Shown: positions 1-7,501 of the stretch, in pieces
Numbering within the stretch: position 1 is the stretch's first letter
Layout: every line of letters starts with the position of its first letter
Source: Patescibacteria group bacterium
GTDB taxonomy: Bacteria; Patescibacteriota; Patescibacteriia; WFTA01; S139-112
Length of the DNA: 10,009 nt
Assembly (NCBI GenBank): GCA_015485715.1
Contig: WFTA01000061.1
Span: forward strand, 1 to 10,009
Reading direction: 5' to 3'
Notes under the pieces: generated by a model
Told to the model about the DNA's origin: nothing
Seen by the model: only the letters and a program-made list of their open reading frames with translations
The model's database searches: none
Made by a program: the position numbers and the translations under genes

Positions 1-139
1 CTATAGCACCTTTAGGAAAGCCAGCCCAGTGTTTTTCTCTCGTAAATCTTTCCTCTTCTGCGGCTGCTATAACTTTTCCATCTTTCAAAATAGCAGCAGA
101 AGAATCTCCGTGGTATGCGTTAATGCCAAGAATTATCAT
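1..139 (-). CDS. Carbamoyltransferase, NodU/CmcH family (5' part, runs off the left edge)
   Basis: This is the first 46 codons of a gene that continues beyond position 1. The ATG at 139-137 is preceded by a good ribosome binding site (GGGAGG at 152-147, 7-base spacer). The fragment opens MIILGINAYHGDSSA and then carries AAAEEERFTREKH, the usual N-terminal signature of NodU/CmcH/TobZ-type O-carbamoyltransferases. The histidine of HGDSSA and the EEERFTR stretch belong to the ASKHA-fold Kae1-like domain. Known family members transfer the carbamoyl group of carbamoyl phosphate, via carbamoyl-AMP, to a hydroxyl of a sugar or antibiotic. At the end of a polysaccharide operon, 24 bases after a glycosyltransferase, a role in O-carbamoylating a sugar of the glycan is the natural inference. 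GC (about 43%) is higher than in the neighbouring genes. The C-terminal domain cannot be seen, so intactness is unknown. Confidence 0.88.
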   Translation of the reverse strand, partial: MIILGINAYHGDSSAAILKDGKVIAAAEEERFTREKHWAGFPKGAI

Positions 140-146
140 AACTTAT

Positions 147-152
147 CCTCCC
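147..152 (-). promoter_or_regulatory. Ribosome binding site of the carbamoyltransferase
   Basis: Read on the minus strand the site is GGGAGG, 7 bases before the ATG at 139. It lies in the 24-base gap after the GT4 stop codon. It supports the start chosen for the truncated gene, which is too short to show up as a complete reading frame. Confidence 0.75.
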
Positions 153-163
153 AAAAGATCTGG

Positions 164-1243
164 CTAAGTTAACTTTGAGTATAAACTTATCCATTGTTCT
201 CTTATCGTTTTTGTGGAAAATTTTTGTTCGGTAAATTTTCGAGCCTGCATACCTAAATGTATTCTCTCAGAAATATTCCAAGAGATTGCCCGTTCTATAG
301 CTTTTTTCATGTCTTCTATAGAATTATTCACGATTAAATTTCCATATTCATATGGCCAATCGTGCAATCCTACGTTATAAGTTGTCATTATGGGAGTATA
401 ACAGGCCGCAGCTTCTAAAGCTGTTGTTGGAAATCCTTCGCTAAAAGAAGGTATTGCAACTATCCACGCACTGTGCATAAGATTAAATCTTTGACATCCA
501 TCTACCCTACCTATAAATTCTATGTTCTTACTATTTTGAGCTAAATTCTTTAAATATGTTGTATATTTCTTGTTCCACTCAGGTCCAGCTATTATCAGCT
601 TACACTCATGCTTAATACTTTCATTGAGATTATTAAAAGCTCTTATCAAAAGATCCACTCCTTTTATGGGATCCAGTCTTCCTATAAACAAAATGTATTT
701 CTGAGGAATGCTCACTTGCTTGTTTGTTTCAAAACATTTATCTACTTTGTCCACGTCAATAGAGTTTGGAATTATAGTTATTTTGTCTTCTTCTGGAAAG
801 AAGTGCATAATATTTTCCTTTTCCACCGGCGTTAAAGCGTGGATCTTTGCTGCCTTTTTAAAAACATCTAAAGCAAACGTCATATATATTCTTTTCTTTA
901 AAATTTTCAAAATGCTATTGTTTTTTGCATCGAAAGTCCATTTGTTCAACATTCCTCTCGGTGATAAAATGAAAGGTATATCATATTTTATAGATGTCTT
1001 TGCTGCGATGTATTGAGGATACAACCATATCCCATGTATATGGATAATATTGAAGCGTTTTATATTTTCTAATAGTTTGGATTTAAATTCTGGAGAATAT
1101 CGCCAGGGGTTTTTTGTCTTAGGTGGATACAAAACTTCCATCTCTATACTTGTGTTTTTGAACATGAGCAAGAGATTTAATAAAGAGCTGTATAATCCAT
1201 AAGCATTTGGAGAAAAGTCCTCTATTATATGGAGTATTTTCAT
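164..1243 (-). CDS. Glycosyltransferase family 4 (GT-B fold)
   Basis: This 359-residue protein is a cytoplasmic or membrane-associated retaining glycosyltransferase that would add a sugar to the lipid-linked repeat unit. The N-terminal acceptor domain has HIHGIWLYPQ (about 68-77) and SPRGML (94-99), a pair common in GT4 enzymes of O-antigen clusters. The C-terminal donor domain has IPNSIDV (158-164), ILFIGRLDPIKG (184-195) and the EX7E motif in SEGFPTTALE, with glutamates at about 269 and 277. Length is normal for the family. The start ATG overlaps the stop of the upstream polymerase in an ATGA arrangement (1243-1240). No clear ribosome binding site is present there, so translation is probably coupled. 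Donor sugar and linkage cannot be read from the sequence. The family assignment is firm; the specificity is unknown. Confidence 0.93.
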   Translation of the reverse strand: MKILHIIEDFSPNAYGLYSSLLNLLLMFKNTSIEMEVLYPPKTKNPWRYSPEFKSKLLENIKRFNIIHIHGIWLYPQYIAAKTSIKYDIPFILSPRGMLNKWTFDAKNNSILKILKKRIYMTFALDVFKKAAKIHALTPVEKENIMHFFPEEDKITIIPNSIDVDKVDKCFETNKQVSIPQKYILFIGRLDPIKGVDLLIRAFNNLNESIKHECKLIIAGPEWNKKYTTYLKNLAQNSKNIEFIGRVDGCQRFNLMHSAWIVAIPSFSEGFPTTALEAAACYTPIMTTYNVGLHDWPYEYGNLIVNNSIEDMKKAIERAISWNISERIHLGMQARKFTEQKFSTKTIREQWISLYSKLT

Positions 1244-2448
1244 TGGTAAACAAAGAAGGATCTATATTTATACAAATATATCGAAAGTATGATGAGAAAA
1301 AGAAAATAATTGGACAGTATAAATATGCCCTTAACAGAAATTGAAGCGGCCAACGTTAAAACAAACAAGAGAAAATAATTTCTTTGGAGAAGTGAAACAA
1401 AAGCAATTACAGCGGCAGTTATAAGCAAGATTACCACAAAAACAAATCCATACTTAATAAACAGGAAGATATATAAATTATCTACGTAGTTAATATAAGG
1501 ATTTATGCCTGTGAGAACACTATACAAATTTATATCTTCGTTTTCTGTTACAGATTTAAAATAATTAATGGCCATAGATAGATTTCCTTCCACATTAGGA
1601 TTTATGTCTGATAGAAATTTATCTAAACTGTATCGCTCATATAGCTCCTTTAATATATAAAACTTATTTGTAATATATAAAACTATTAAAGATAACACAA
1701 TATATGCAAGTGAATATAACAGCAAACCACGGTTGAGAAACCTGATTTTTTTATGAAACAATAATAAAGAAAATAAGATAGCAAAAATTCCCATCCTCAT
1801 ACCACTCAAAATGATACCAATTATAGGTATAGGAAGAAGAAAGACAAAAGTTAAGCGTGAAATAAGAGAAATTCTATCCATAAGTATAACAATAAGAAGA
1901 ACTATAGAACAATAAAAACCAAAGGAATTTACGTCGGTTCCAAATATTCCAGCATATCTTCCTATCCCAGGATATCTTTCTATATTATATACACTATGAA
2001 TAATTTTCTCAACATCTTTATAAAAAAACATAATAATGCTCACAATAATAGGCATAGAGAGGAAAAATAAAATAATATTATATCTTAGAAGCTTCAAGTA
2101 AGGCTCAATCAATTTGAAGAACATTAAATACAAAACGAAAATATGCAAATTATATATGAAATAAAAGCTTTGAATCAAATCGTTAATAGTGCCAATCTTA
2201 TAAGCGTTTAACATTATAAAAAAAGCACTTAAAAAAGACAAGAATGTAATCACAATTGAAAGCTGAAGATCAAGTCTTATTTTATCAATATTTAGTAGCA
2301 CGTAAATTATTATAAGAAGATCGTGAACATAAAAACCTTTGTAAAAGGAGTACTTTAAACCAAAAGAAAAAAATATTAAATATATAAAAAAATAATTTAA
2401 GCTTAAAACCTTAGGCTTGCGCGTTGCTCCAGCTGTTATTTTGCTCAT
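1240..2448 (-). CDS. wzy: O-antigen polymerase/ligase-like membrane protein (Wzy type)
   Basis: This 402-residue, very hydrophobic protein has roughly ten to twelve predicted membrane segments by eye. Wzy proteins polymerise lipid-linked repeat units on the outer face of the cytoplasmic membrane. Wzy sequences are poorly conserved, but three features fit: RYAGIFGTDVNSFGF about residues 164-178, resembling the R-x-G-x-x-x-D-x-N-x-F-G pattern; GIILSGMRMGI about 211-221; and a long loop followed by a YVDNLYIFLFIKYG segment near the C-terminus. An O-antigen ligase of the same superfamily is the main alternative; the position inside a glycosyltransferase operon beside a flippase favours a polymerase. 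The ATG at 2448 is the only usable start: the codons upstream run into a stop at 2460-2458, and the Shine-Dalgarno match is weak. The first 38 bases overlap the sulfotransferase gene, suggesting coupled translation. This is among the most AT-rich genes here (about 25% GC in a sampled line). Confidence 0.82.
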   Translation of the reverse strand: MSKITAGATRKPKVLSLNYFFIYLIFFSFGLKYSFYKGFYVHDLLIIIYVLLNIDKIRLDLQLSIVITFLSFLSAFFIMLNAYKIGTINDLIQSFYFIYNLHIFVLYLMFFKLIEPYLKLLRYNIILFFLSMPIIVSIIMFFYKDVEKIIHSVYNIERYPGIGRYAGIFGTDVNSFGFYCSIVLLIVILMDRISLISRLTFVFLLPIPIIGIILSGMRMGIFAILFSLLLFHKKIRFLNRGLLLYSLAYIVLSLIVLYITNKFYILKELYERYSLDKFLSDINPNVEGNLSMAINYFKSVTENEDINLYSVLTGINPYINYVDNLYIFLFIKYGFVFVVILLITAAVIAFVSLLQRNYFLLFVLTLAASISVKGIFILSNYFLFLIILSIYLYKYRSFFVYQ

Positions 2449-3229
2449 ATCCCAACTTTATCAGAGCATCTCCAGCATACTTTTTAAAAATTTCACAAGC
2501 TTCTTCATTAAAATAGTTTTTCCAATCTCCTATTATGCCCTTTCTAAGGAAACTTTTTTTATCTTCTTGTCCCGCTTTCCTTTTTGCCATTTTCTCAAAT
2601 GAAAACTGCTCCACAGCTTCTTTTATCTTATGTTCATCTATATTCTTATCCAGATTTTTTATTAAATCAAGCAATGTTTCATAAGTGTTTATCCTCAAAT
2701 CTTCATACTTTATGTGGATTACATCAGAGCGGTTAGCCCATCGGTTGACAAAGTCAACCCATGTAAATTTAGGAAAAGCTTTTTGTGAATAAATGAAGTC
2801 TATAAATAACGGCATAAGTTCCTTAACGTTTTCGAAATCGTCTCTCTTATAAGCATCCTTAAAAAGCTTTTTCATTTTTGAAACAAGATATTTATTTTTT
2901 TTCTCCTCACTTTCGAAGAAGTAAAAAAAGTATTGAGAAACTACGATGTCTCTTCCGTCTCTCCACACAATAATAACCTTATTATTAAAATTATTAACAG
3001 GTAGATTCAAATAATGTCCATGGAATATTTGCTTACTGTTTAGCAAAGGAAATCTGTTCCTCGGGAAAGGAATATCTAAAATGAAAGATAACATTAATCC
3101 AAGCCATGTCCCTCCTGATTTGGGGTATTCATTCACAACTATTAAATTAGTGAGCGGCAAAAAAATGTAAGCATGTCTTATAAGAGAGTTTACTTTAAAC
3201 CAAAAAAAGTTATCTCTTTGGTATATCAT
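2411..3229 (-). CDS. PAPS-dependent sulfotransferase (SULT-like, Sulfotransfer_1 fold)
   Basis: This enzyme should transfer sulfate from 3'-phosphoadenylyl sulfate (PAPS) to a hydroxyl or amine, here most likely of a polysaccharide precursor. In the longer 278-residue reading (start 3247) the 5'-phosphosulfate loop is YPKSGGTWLG at 41-50. The candidate catalytic histidine is H78 in FHGHYLNLP. The 3'-phosphate site is WRDGRDIVVSQYFF with R96 and S104. A KYEDLR motif lies at 180-185, and the C-terminal RKGxxGDWKNYF motif at 236-246 is the signature of cytosolic eukaryote-type sulfotransferases. All key elements are present, so the enzyme looks intact. I prefer the ATG at 3229 (272 residues) over 3247: GAGGG stands 6 bases before it, whereas 3247 has no convincing ribosome site. 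The gene overlaps the GT2 gene upstream by 20 bases and the wzy gene downstream by 38. A CysQ-type PAP phosphatase at the start of the array supports a live PAPS pathway. The acceptor is unknown. Confidence 0.92.
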   Translation of the reverse strand: MIYQRDNFFWFKVNSLIRHAYIFLPLTNLIVVNEYPKSGGTWLGLMLSFILDIPFPRNRFPLLNSKQIFHGHYLNLPVNNFNNKVIIVWRDGRDIVVSQYFFYFFESEEKKNKYLVSKMKKLFKDAYKRDDFENVKELMPLFIDFIYSQKAFPKFTWVDFVNRWANRSDVIHIKYEDLRINTYETLLDLIKNLDKNIDEHKIKEAVEQFSFEKMAKRKAGQEDKKSFLRKGIIGDWKNYFNEEACEIFKKYAGDALIKLGYEQNNSWSNAQA

Positions 3230-4178
3230 ACTTGTCCCTCGCAACATATTCGTAGGTTTCCAGTATTTTACTTGCCATTGCTTTATACAAAAAATTAAAC
3301 GTTAAAGAAGGATATGTAAAAAAAGCCTTGAAGAAATAAAGCGATCTTCCACTTAGAAACTCCAAAATATATTTCCTTGTTTGATCTATTCTATCCTTCT
3401 GAGAGAATTTCCTTTGAGTGTGTTCAGTGTAAAGATCATATGTCAGGATATCTACACCATGTTTTTCTAAGCTTACATAGTTTTCATGGATTAGTTCCTC
3501 GGTAATCACCTTGTAAAATGGATGCCTGAATCCACTTCTGTCTGGTCTTAGCCTATATTTTAGCAATATCTCTGGGATATTTATGATTATATATCCTCTG
3601 AAGACTGCTCTGACAAGAAATTCATAGTCTTGACTGACTTTTAAAAATCCTTTATAACCTTCTAAATCATGAAAAATTTTATACCTTCCGAACCAAGTGG
3701 GATGCAGTAATGGGTTTCTATACTTTAACACTTTTTTAATTATGCTGTATTTAACAGGTGTTCTAATTGTGTTTTTTACTTCCCCTGAAATGTCTATAAT
3801 ATACGCCCACGAACCTATAAGATCTATTTCGCTATGTTTTTCCATAAATTCATATTGTATCTTTAGCCTATCTGGTAGTGATACATCGTCTGCATCCATC
3901 CTGGCTATATATTTTCCTTGTACCAAGGATAAAGCTAAGTTTAAGCTTTCTGTTAGACCCAGATTCTTTTCATTTTTCACTAATTTGATTCTATCATCCA
4001 TAGATGATAATTCTTTTAAATAACTTTCTATTTCTTTATCTTTAGGATTGTCATGGACTATAATAAATTCAAAGTCTTGAAATGTTTGATTCAGAATCGA
4101 ATAAATAGATTCTTTTAAAATCCTTTTATCTTCATCGTATACAGACATGATAACTGAAACTTCTACCTTTTTATTCAT
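3210..4178 (-). CDS. Glycosyltransferase family 2 (GT-A fold)
   Basis: This is a predicted inverting glycosyltransferase using a nucleotide-sugar donor at the cytoplasmic face of the membrane. Near the N-terminus it has the typical VSVIMSVYDE strand, then SILNQTFQDFEFIIVHDNPKD, then LGLTESLNLAL, and the metal-binding DxD region GKYIARMDADD (DADD at 103-106 in the reading from 4202). A RPDRSGFRH segment in the C-terminal half fits the acceptor side of the fold. The usual VDDGS nucleotide-contact motif is replaced by VHDNPKD, a variant common in bacterial O-antigen GT2 enzymes. The protein is about 322 residues with no transmembrane segment, so it is not a processive synthase. I chose the ATG at 4178 over 4202: it is preceded by AAGGTGGT, a near-complete though very close Shine-Dalgarno match, and it puts the conserved strand four residues in. 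It overlaps the asnB stop as ATGAATAA. Donor and acceptor are unknown. Confidence 0.9.
   Translation of the reverse strand: MNKKVEVSVIMSVYDEDKRILKESIYSILNQTFQDFEFIIVHDNPKDKEIESYLKELSSMDDRIKLVKNEKNLGLTESLNLALSLVQGKYIARMDADDVSLPDRLKIQYEFMEKHSEIDLIGSWAYIIDISGEVKNTIRTPVKYSIIKKVLKYRNPLLHPTWFGRYKIFHDLEGYKGFLKVSQDYEFLVRAVFRGYIIINIPEILLKYRLRPDRSGFRHPFYKVITEELIHENYVSLEKHGVDILTYDLYTEHTQRKFSQKDRIDQTRKYILEFLSGRSLYFFKAFFTYPSLTFNFLYKAMASKILETYEYVARDKYDIPKR
3236..3240 (-). promoter_or_regulatory. Ribosome binding site deciding the sulfotransferase start
   Basis: On the minus strand GAGGG lies 6 bases before the ATG at 3229 and inside the first codons of the longer reading from 3247. The longer start lacks a comparable purine-rich site, so this one argues for initiation at 3229. 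Confidence 0.6.
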
Positions 4179-6117
4179 ACCACCTTTCTTTCCACATCTC
4201 AAAAGAAAATATCAACCATAGTCTCCACGTGTTTTCTTCTTTATTGCTATAGTAGTTTTCAAGCCAATTTTTAATAGTCTTATGATTTAATAATCCCTGC
4301 TTCTTTATCCTTTCTGGATTTAGATAGTGTATGTACAACTCTTTTAAATCCTGTTTAAACCATTCGTATATTGGAACGCCGAAACCATGTTTAGGTCTAT
4401 CTATCAATTCTTTGGGAAGATACTTATAGAGTATTTTTCTGAGGATCCACTTACTTTTTTCTTCTTTCCACTTTAAATATGGTGGAATAGCTAAGGATAA
4501 TTCCAATATCTTGTTGTCCAGAAACGGTTCTCTTGCTTCCAGTGATACTGCCATGCTTGCTCTGTCCACCTTTACTAATATATCGTCTACCAAGTAGCTT
4601 TTAATATCAAACAATGTTACAAAATCATGGATTTCATCTGGAATGATTTCCAGACCCATAATAGATGCTAAGTTTTTGTTTGTTCCTAGTCCTAGAGAGT
4701 TGTTATCCTCTAAAGTCAGCAATTTCACAGATGTATCATATTGATTCAGTAAATCGTTATGTTTAAGGATTTCTTTCAACTTTATCATCTTTCTTCTTAA
4801 TTCCGGCACTACTGGAAACAAAGGTTTAAGCTTAAAATAAGCATTTGTAAAAAACATATTATCGAAAGCACTTAAAATCAAGAATAAAGAACCTTTAAAA
4901 ACATGAGGGAGCTTACTTAAGCTGTAAATATATTTTGTTATCTTCCAATAACGTGTATAACCCAAAAACTGTTCATCTCCACCATCTGCGGACAAAGCCA
5001 CCTTAACATGCTGTTTTGCGAATTTTGAAACCAAATAAGTGGGTATTCCTGAAGAATCCCCAAAAGGTTCATCATACATTTCGGGTAATTTCTGTATAAT
5101 CTCAACGGCATCTTTAGGAGTTAAGTATAATTCATGGTGATCTGTTTCTAAATAATTTGCAACTTTTTTTGCCCATTGTGCTTCATTGTAACTTTTTTCG
5201 TAGAAACCTATTGTAAAAGTTTTTAAAGGGCTTGAACTTTCTTTTTGTAGCAAGGTTGTAACAATAGAACTATCTATACCACCACTCAAAAAAATCCCAA
5301 GAGGAACATCTGAAATTAAACGCAACTTGAATCCATCTATCAAAACGCTTTCCAGCTCGCTCACTATATCGTCTTCGCTCATTTTCTCAATTTCCTTCCT
5401 TTTATATAAGGATCTTTCGTATTCCCATTCCACCTTCCAGTAGGGAATCTCTTTGATATTTAAATTATTTCCGCTTAACTTTACTTCTAAATAGTGACCT
5501 GGCTTTAGTTTTTTAACGTCTTTGAATATACTATAAGGTGCGGGAATATAGCCATATTGAAAATATAAAGACAATGCTTCGAAATCCAGATGCTTTTTAA
5601 ATTTGGGATGCTTATGGAAAGCTTTAAGCTCTGAAGAAAACATAAACAAGCCATCCTTAAAATACCAGTAAAGTGGCTTAACACCCACTCTATCTCGGCA
5701 AAGAATAAGTTTGTTCTCTTTTTTATCCCAGATAGAGAAAGCCCACATGCCCCTAAACTTATGAACCATATCATAACCCCACTCAGCAAAGGATTTAAGA
5801 ATTACTTCTGTATCACTATCCGAAAAGAATTTGTAGCCCCTTTTTTCCAGTTCCTCTCTTATTTCTCTAAAATTATAAACTTCTCCGTTGTAAACTATGG
5901 CATAGTTTTGCCATTCCATAGGTTGTTTTGCCTTTTCAGATAGGTCTAAGATTGATAACCTTCTGTGTCCAATTGCAAAACCCGAGCGTTTACATATAAA
6001 ATTACCTGCATCGTCAGGCCCACCATGAGTCATGGTATCACGCATCCGGGTTATAATTTCCCCCAGATCATAATCATTTTTATAGAAAGTATCCCAGAAG
6101 CCAACTATTCTACACAC
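4171..6117 (-). CDS. AsnB-like glutamine amidotransferase (probable sugar uronamide synthase)
   Basis: This 648-residue protein has two domains. The N-terminal class II glutamine amidotransferase domain has the nucleophile Cys2 (exposed after Met removal), HGGPDD at 31-36, GHRRLSILDLS at 50-60, YNGEVYN at 76-82 and SDTE at 101-104. The C-terminal ATP-pyrophosphatase domain has the AMP-forming loop SGGIDSS at 278-284 and SADGGDEQFLGY at 376-387. All catalytic elements are present. The start is GTG at 6117, with GGAG 10 bases upstream; an ATG just upstream is in another frame and runs into a stop. The family covers asparagine synthetase B and the WbtH/WbpS-type enzymes of O-antigen loci, which are about this length and are thought to turn the carboxylate of an N-acetylhexosaminuronic acid into an amide. 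Its place directly after a UDP-sugar dehydrogenase favours the amidating role. Ordinary asparagine synthesis cannot be excluded from sequence alone. Confidence 0.93.
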   Translation of the reverse strand: MCRIVGFWDTFYKNDYDLGEIITRMRDTMTHGGPDDAGNFICKRSGFAIGHRRLSILDLSEKAKQPMEWQNYAIVYNGEVYNFREIREELEKRGYKFFSDSDTEVILKSFAEWGYDMVHKFRGMWAFSIWDKKENKLILCRDRVGVKPLYWYFKDGLFMFSSELKAFHKHPKFKKHLDFEALSLYFQYGYIPAPYSIFKDVKKLKPGHYLEVKLSGNNLNIKEIPYWKVEWEYERSLYKRKEIEKMSEDDIVSELESVLIDGFKLRLISDVPLGIFLSGGIDSSIVTTLLQKESSSPLKTFTIGFYEKSYNEAQWAKKVANYLETDHHELYLTPKDAVEIIQKLPEMYDEPFGDSSGIPTYLVSKFAKQHVKVALSADGGDEQFLGYTRYWKITKYIYSLSKLPHVFKGSLFLILSAFDNMFFTNAYFKLKPLFPVVPELRRKMIKLKEILKHNDLLNQYDTSVKLLTLEDNNSLGLGTNKNLASIMGLEIIPDEIHDFVTLFDIKSYLVDDILVKVDRASMAVSLEAREPFLDNKILELSLAIPPYLKWKEEKSKWILRKILYKYLPKELIDRPKHGFGVPIYEWFKQDLKELYIHYLNPERIKKQGLLNHKTIKNWLENYYSNKEENTWRLWLIFSFEMWKERWYE

Positions 6118-6154
6118 GAATATTTTTCTCCATGACGGTATTTAAACGTTTGAA

Positions 6155-7468
6155 CTATAATCTCCAGTAAATTATTTCTTCATTTAGATCTTCTCTTCTA
6201 AACACACCTTTTATATCGATCAGTATAAATGGTTTGGAACAGATAGATTTTAATTTATTGATGGTAAACTCTTTAGAAAATACAGCATGCTTAACGGCAT
6301 ATATGATGACATCATAAGGAACGCATTTTTTTACATCTTTTAAAAGTTTTACATTGAACTCCCTACATACTTCCTCCTCATTAGCGATCGGATCATATAC
6401 ATATATATTTTTCAAACCATAATCCATGAGCTCTTTTAGCACTTCATACACCTTACTGTTTCTAATATCAGGAACATTTTCCTTAAAAGTGATGCCTAAG
6501 ATTAAAATTTTTATATTATAAATATCCTTTTTGCTTCTAATTAACAATTTTATAGTTTCATGAGCAATAAATTTTGGCATGTATTCATTTACTGCTCTTG
6601 CAGATAAAAGAAACTCTGGAACATAACCTGAAAGAATAGACTTATAAATTAAATAATAAGGATCTACTGGGACGCAATGACCTCCAACCAGTCCAGGTTC
6701 GAAGTTGATAAAATTCCACTTGGTCGATGCAGCTTCTATTACCTCCTTTGTATCTATCCCAAGTCTATGAAAAATAATAGAAACTTCGTTCATTAATGCT
6801 ATATTTATATCCCTCTGAATGTTCTCTAGCACCTTTGCTGCTTCTGCAATTTTTATAGATGGCACTTTATATATGCCTGCTTTTATAACTTTACTATATA
6901 CTTTATCCAATAAATTTGTAGTTTCAGGAGTGTCTCCACTAACAACCTTGGTTATTTTCTCCAGTGTATGGTGCCTATCACCAGGATTGACTCGTTCCGG
7001 ACTATAGCCTACAAAAAAATCCTTTTTCCACTTTAAAGAACTTTCTTTTTCCAAGATAGGAACACAAATTTCTTCCGTTGCACCCGGATATACTGTCGAC
7101 TCGTAAACCACAACGCTATCTTTCGATAAGTTTCTTCCGACCAACTCGGATGCGGATCTTAGATAAGACAAGTCTGGATTTTTCAACTTATCAATAGGAG
7201 TGGGGACAGCTACTATTATCAATTTACATCCTTTTATATGCTCTTCATTGCAGGTAAAATGTACGCTTATACTGTTTAATCTGGTGTCTTCAATCTCTCT
7301 GGTAGAATCTACTCCTTTTTTTAGCTCTTCAATCCTTTTTTTATTGACATCAAATCCAACAACTTTAAAATGCTTAGCTAAATTCATTGCGAGAGGAAAA
7401 CCAACATAACCCAGCCCAACAACACATATTTTTTCTTTATGTGCGATCAAATCTTCGAACTTCACCAT
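6155..7468 (-). CDS. UDP-sugar 6-dehydrogenase (TviB/WbpO/CapL type)
   Basis: This is an NAD-dependent four-electron oxidase that converts a UDP-hexose or UDP-N-acetylhexosamine to the uronic acid in the cytoplasm. The 437-residue protein has the N-terminal Rossmann motif VVGLGYVGFPLA (about 16-27), AVPTP at 87-91, YESTVYPGATEE at 122-133, GYSPERVNPGD at 154-164, the central helix AEAAKVLEN with K212 and N216, and the catalytic cysteine C265 in GLVGGHCVPVDPYYL. The SPERVNPGD wording and the overall length fit the WbpO/TviB/CapL branch acting on UDP-GalNAc or UDP-GlcNAc better than plain UDP-glucose dehydrogenases, but specificity cannot be settled by eye. A strong AGGAGGA site sits 6 bases before the ATG. 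The gene follows the methyltransferase by 33 bases and precedes the AsnB-like gene by 37. Its product is the expected substrate for that amidotransferase. Confidence 0.94.
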   Translation of the reverse strand: MVKFEDLIAHKEKICVVGLGYVGFPLAMNLAKHFKVVGFDVNKKRIEELKKGVDSTREIEDTRLNSISVHFTCNEEHIKGCKLIIVAVPTPIDKLKNPDLSYLRSASELVGRNLSKDSVVVYESTVYPGATEEICVPILEKESSLKWKKDFFVGYSPERVNPGDRHHTLEKITKVVSGDTPETTNLLDKVYSKVIKAGIYKVPSIKIAEAAKVLENIQRDINIALMNEVSIIFHRLGIDTKEVIEAASTKWNFINFEPGLVGGHCVPVDPYYLIYKSILSGYVPEFLLSARAVNEYMPKFIAHETIKLLIRSKKDIYNIKILILGITFKENVPDIRNSKVYEVLKELMDYGLKNIYVYDPIANEEEVCREFNVKLLKDVKKCVPYDVIIYAVKHAVFSKEFTINKLKSICSKPFILIDIKGVFRREDLNEEIIYWRL

Positions 7469-7474
7469 TTTGAG

Positions 7475-7481
7475 TCCTCCT
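7475..7481 (-). promoter_or_regulatory. Strong ribosome binding site of the UDP-sugar dehydrogenase
   Basis: AGGAGGA on the minus strand, 6 bases before the ATG at 7468, is the best Shine-Dalgarno match in the window. It lies in a 33-base gap after the methyltransferase stop, suggesting efficient independent initiation for the dehydrogenase, in contrast to the overlapping genes further downstream. Confidence 0.75.
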
Positions 7482-7501
7482 GCACCATATCCGGACTTTA
7501 T

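Noticed and set aside
708..1016. Plus-strand open frame of 102 codons
   Set aside because: It lies wholly antisense to the GT4 gene, has no ribosome site or recognisable motif, and its composition looks like the reverse of an AT-rich coding strand.
2411..3247. Two gene overlaps of exactly 38 bases (2411-2448 and 3210-3247) as a possible repeated junction
   Set aside because: The two junction sequences are unrelated, and the second shrinks to 20 bases when the better-supported sulfotransferase start is used.
3697..4023. Plus-strand open frame of 108 codons
   Set aside because: It is antisense to the well-supported GT2 gene, covering its DADD region, and has no motif or initiation signal of its own.
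5505..5789. Minus-strand 94-codon frame inside the AsnB-like gene
   Set aside because: It is out of frame with a fully conserved amidotransferase domain and shows no independent coding signal.
4171..6117. Plain asparagine synthetase as the function of the AsnB-like gene
   Set aside because: It remains possible, but the position between a UDP-sugar dehydrogenase and a glycosyltransferase makes sugar amidation the better reading. The product name was kept general.
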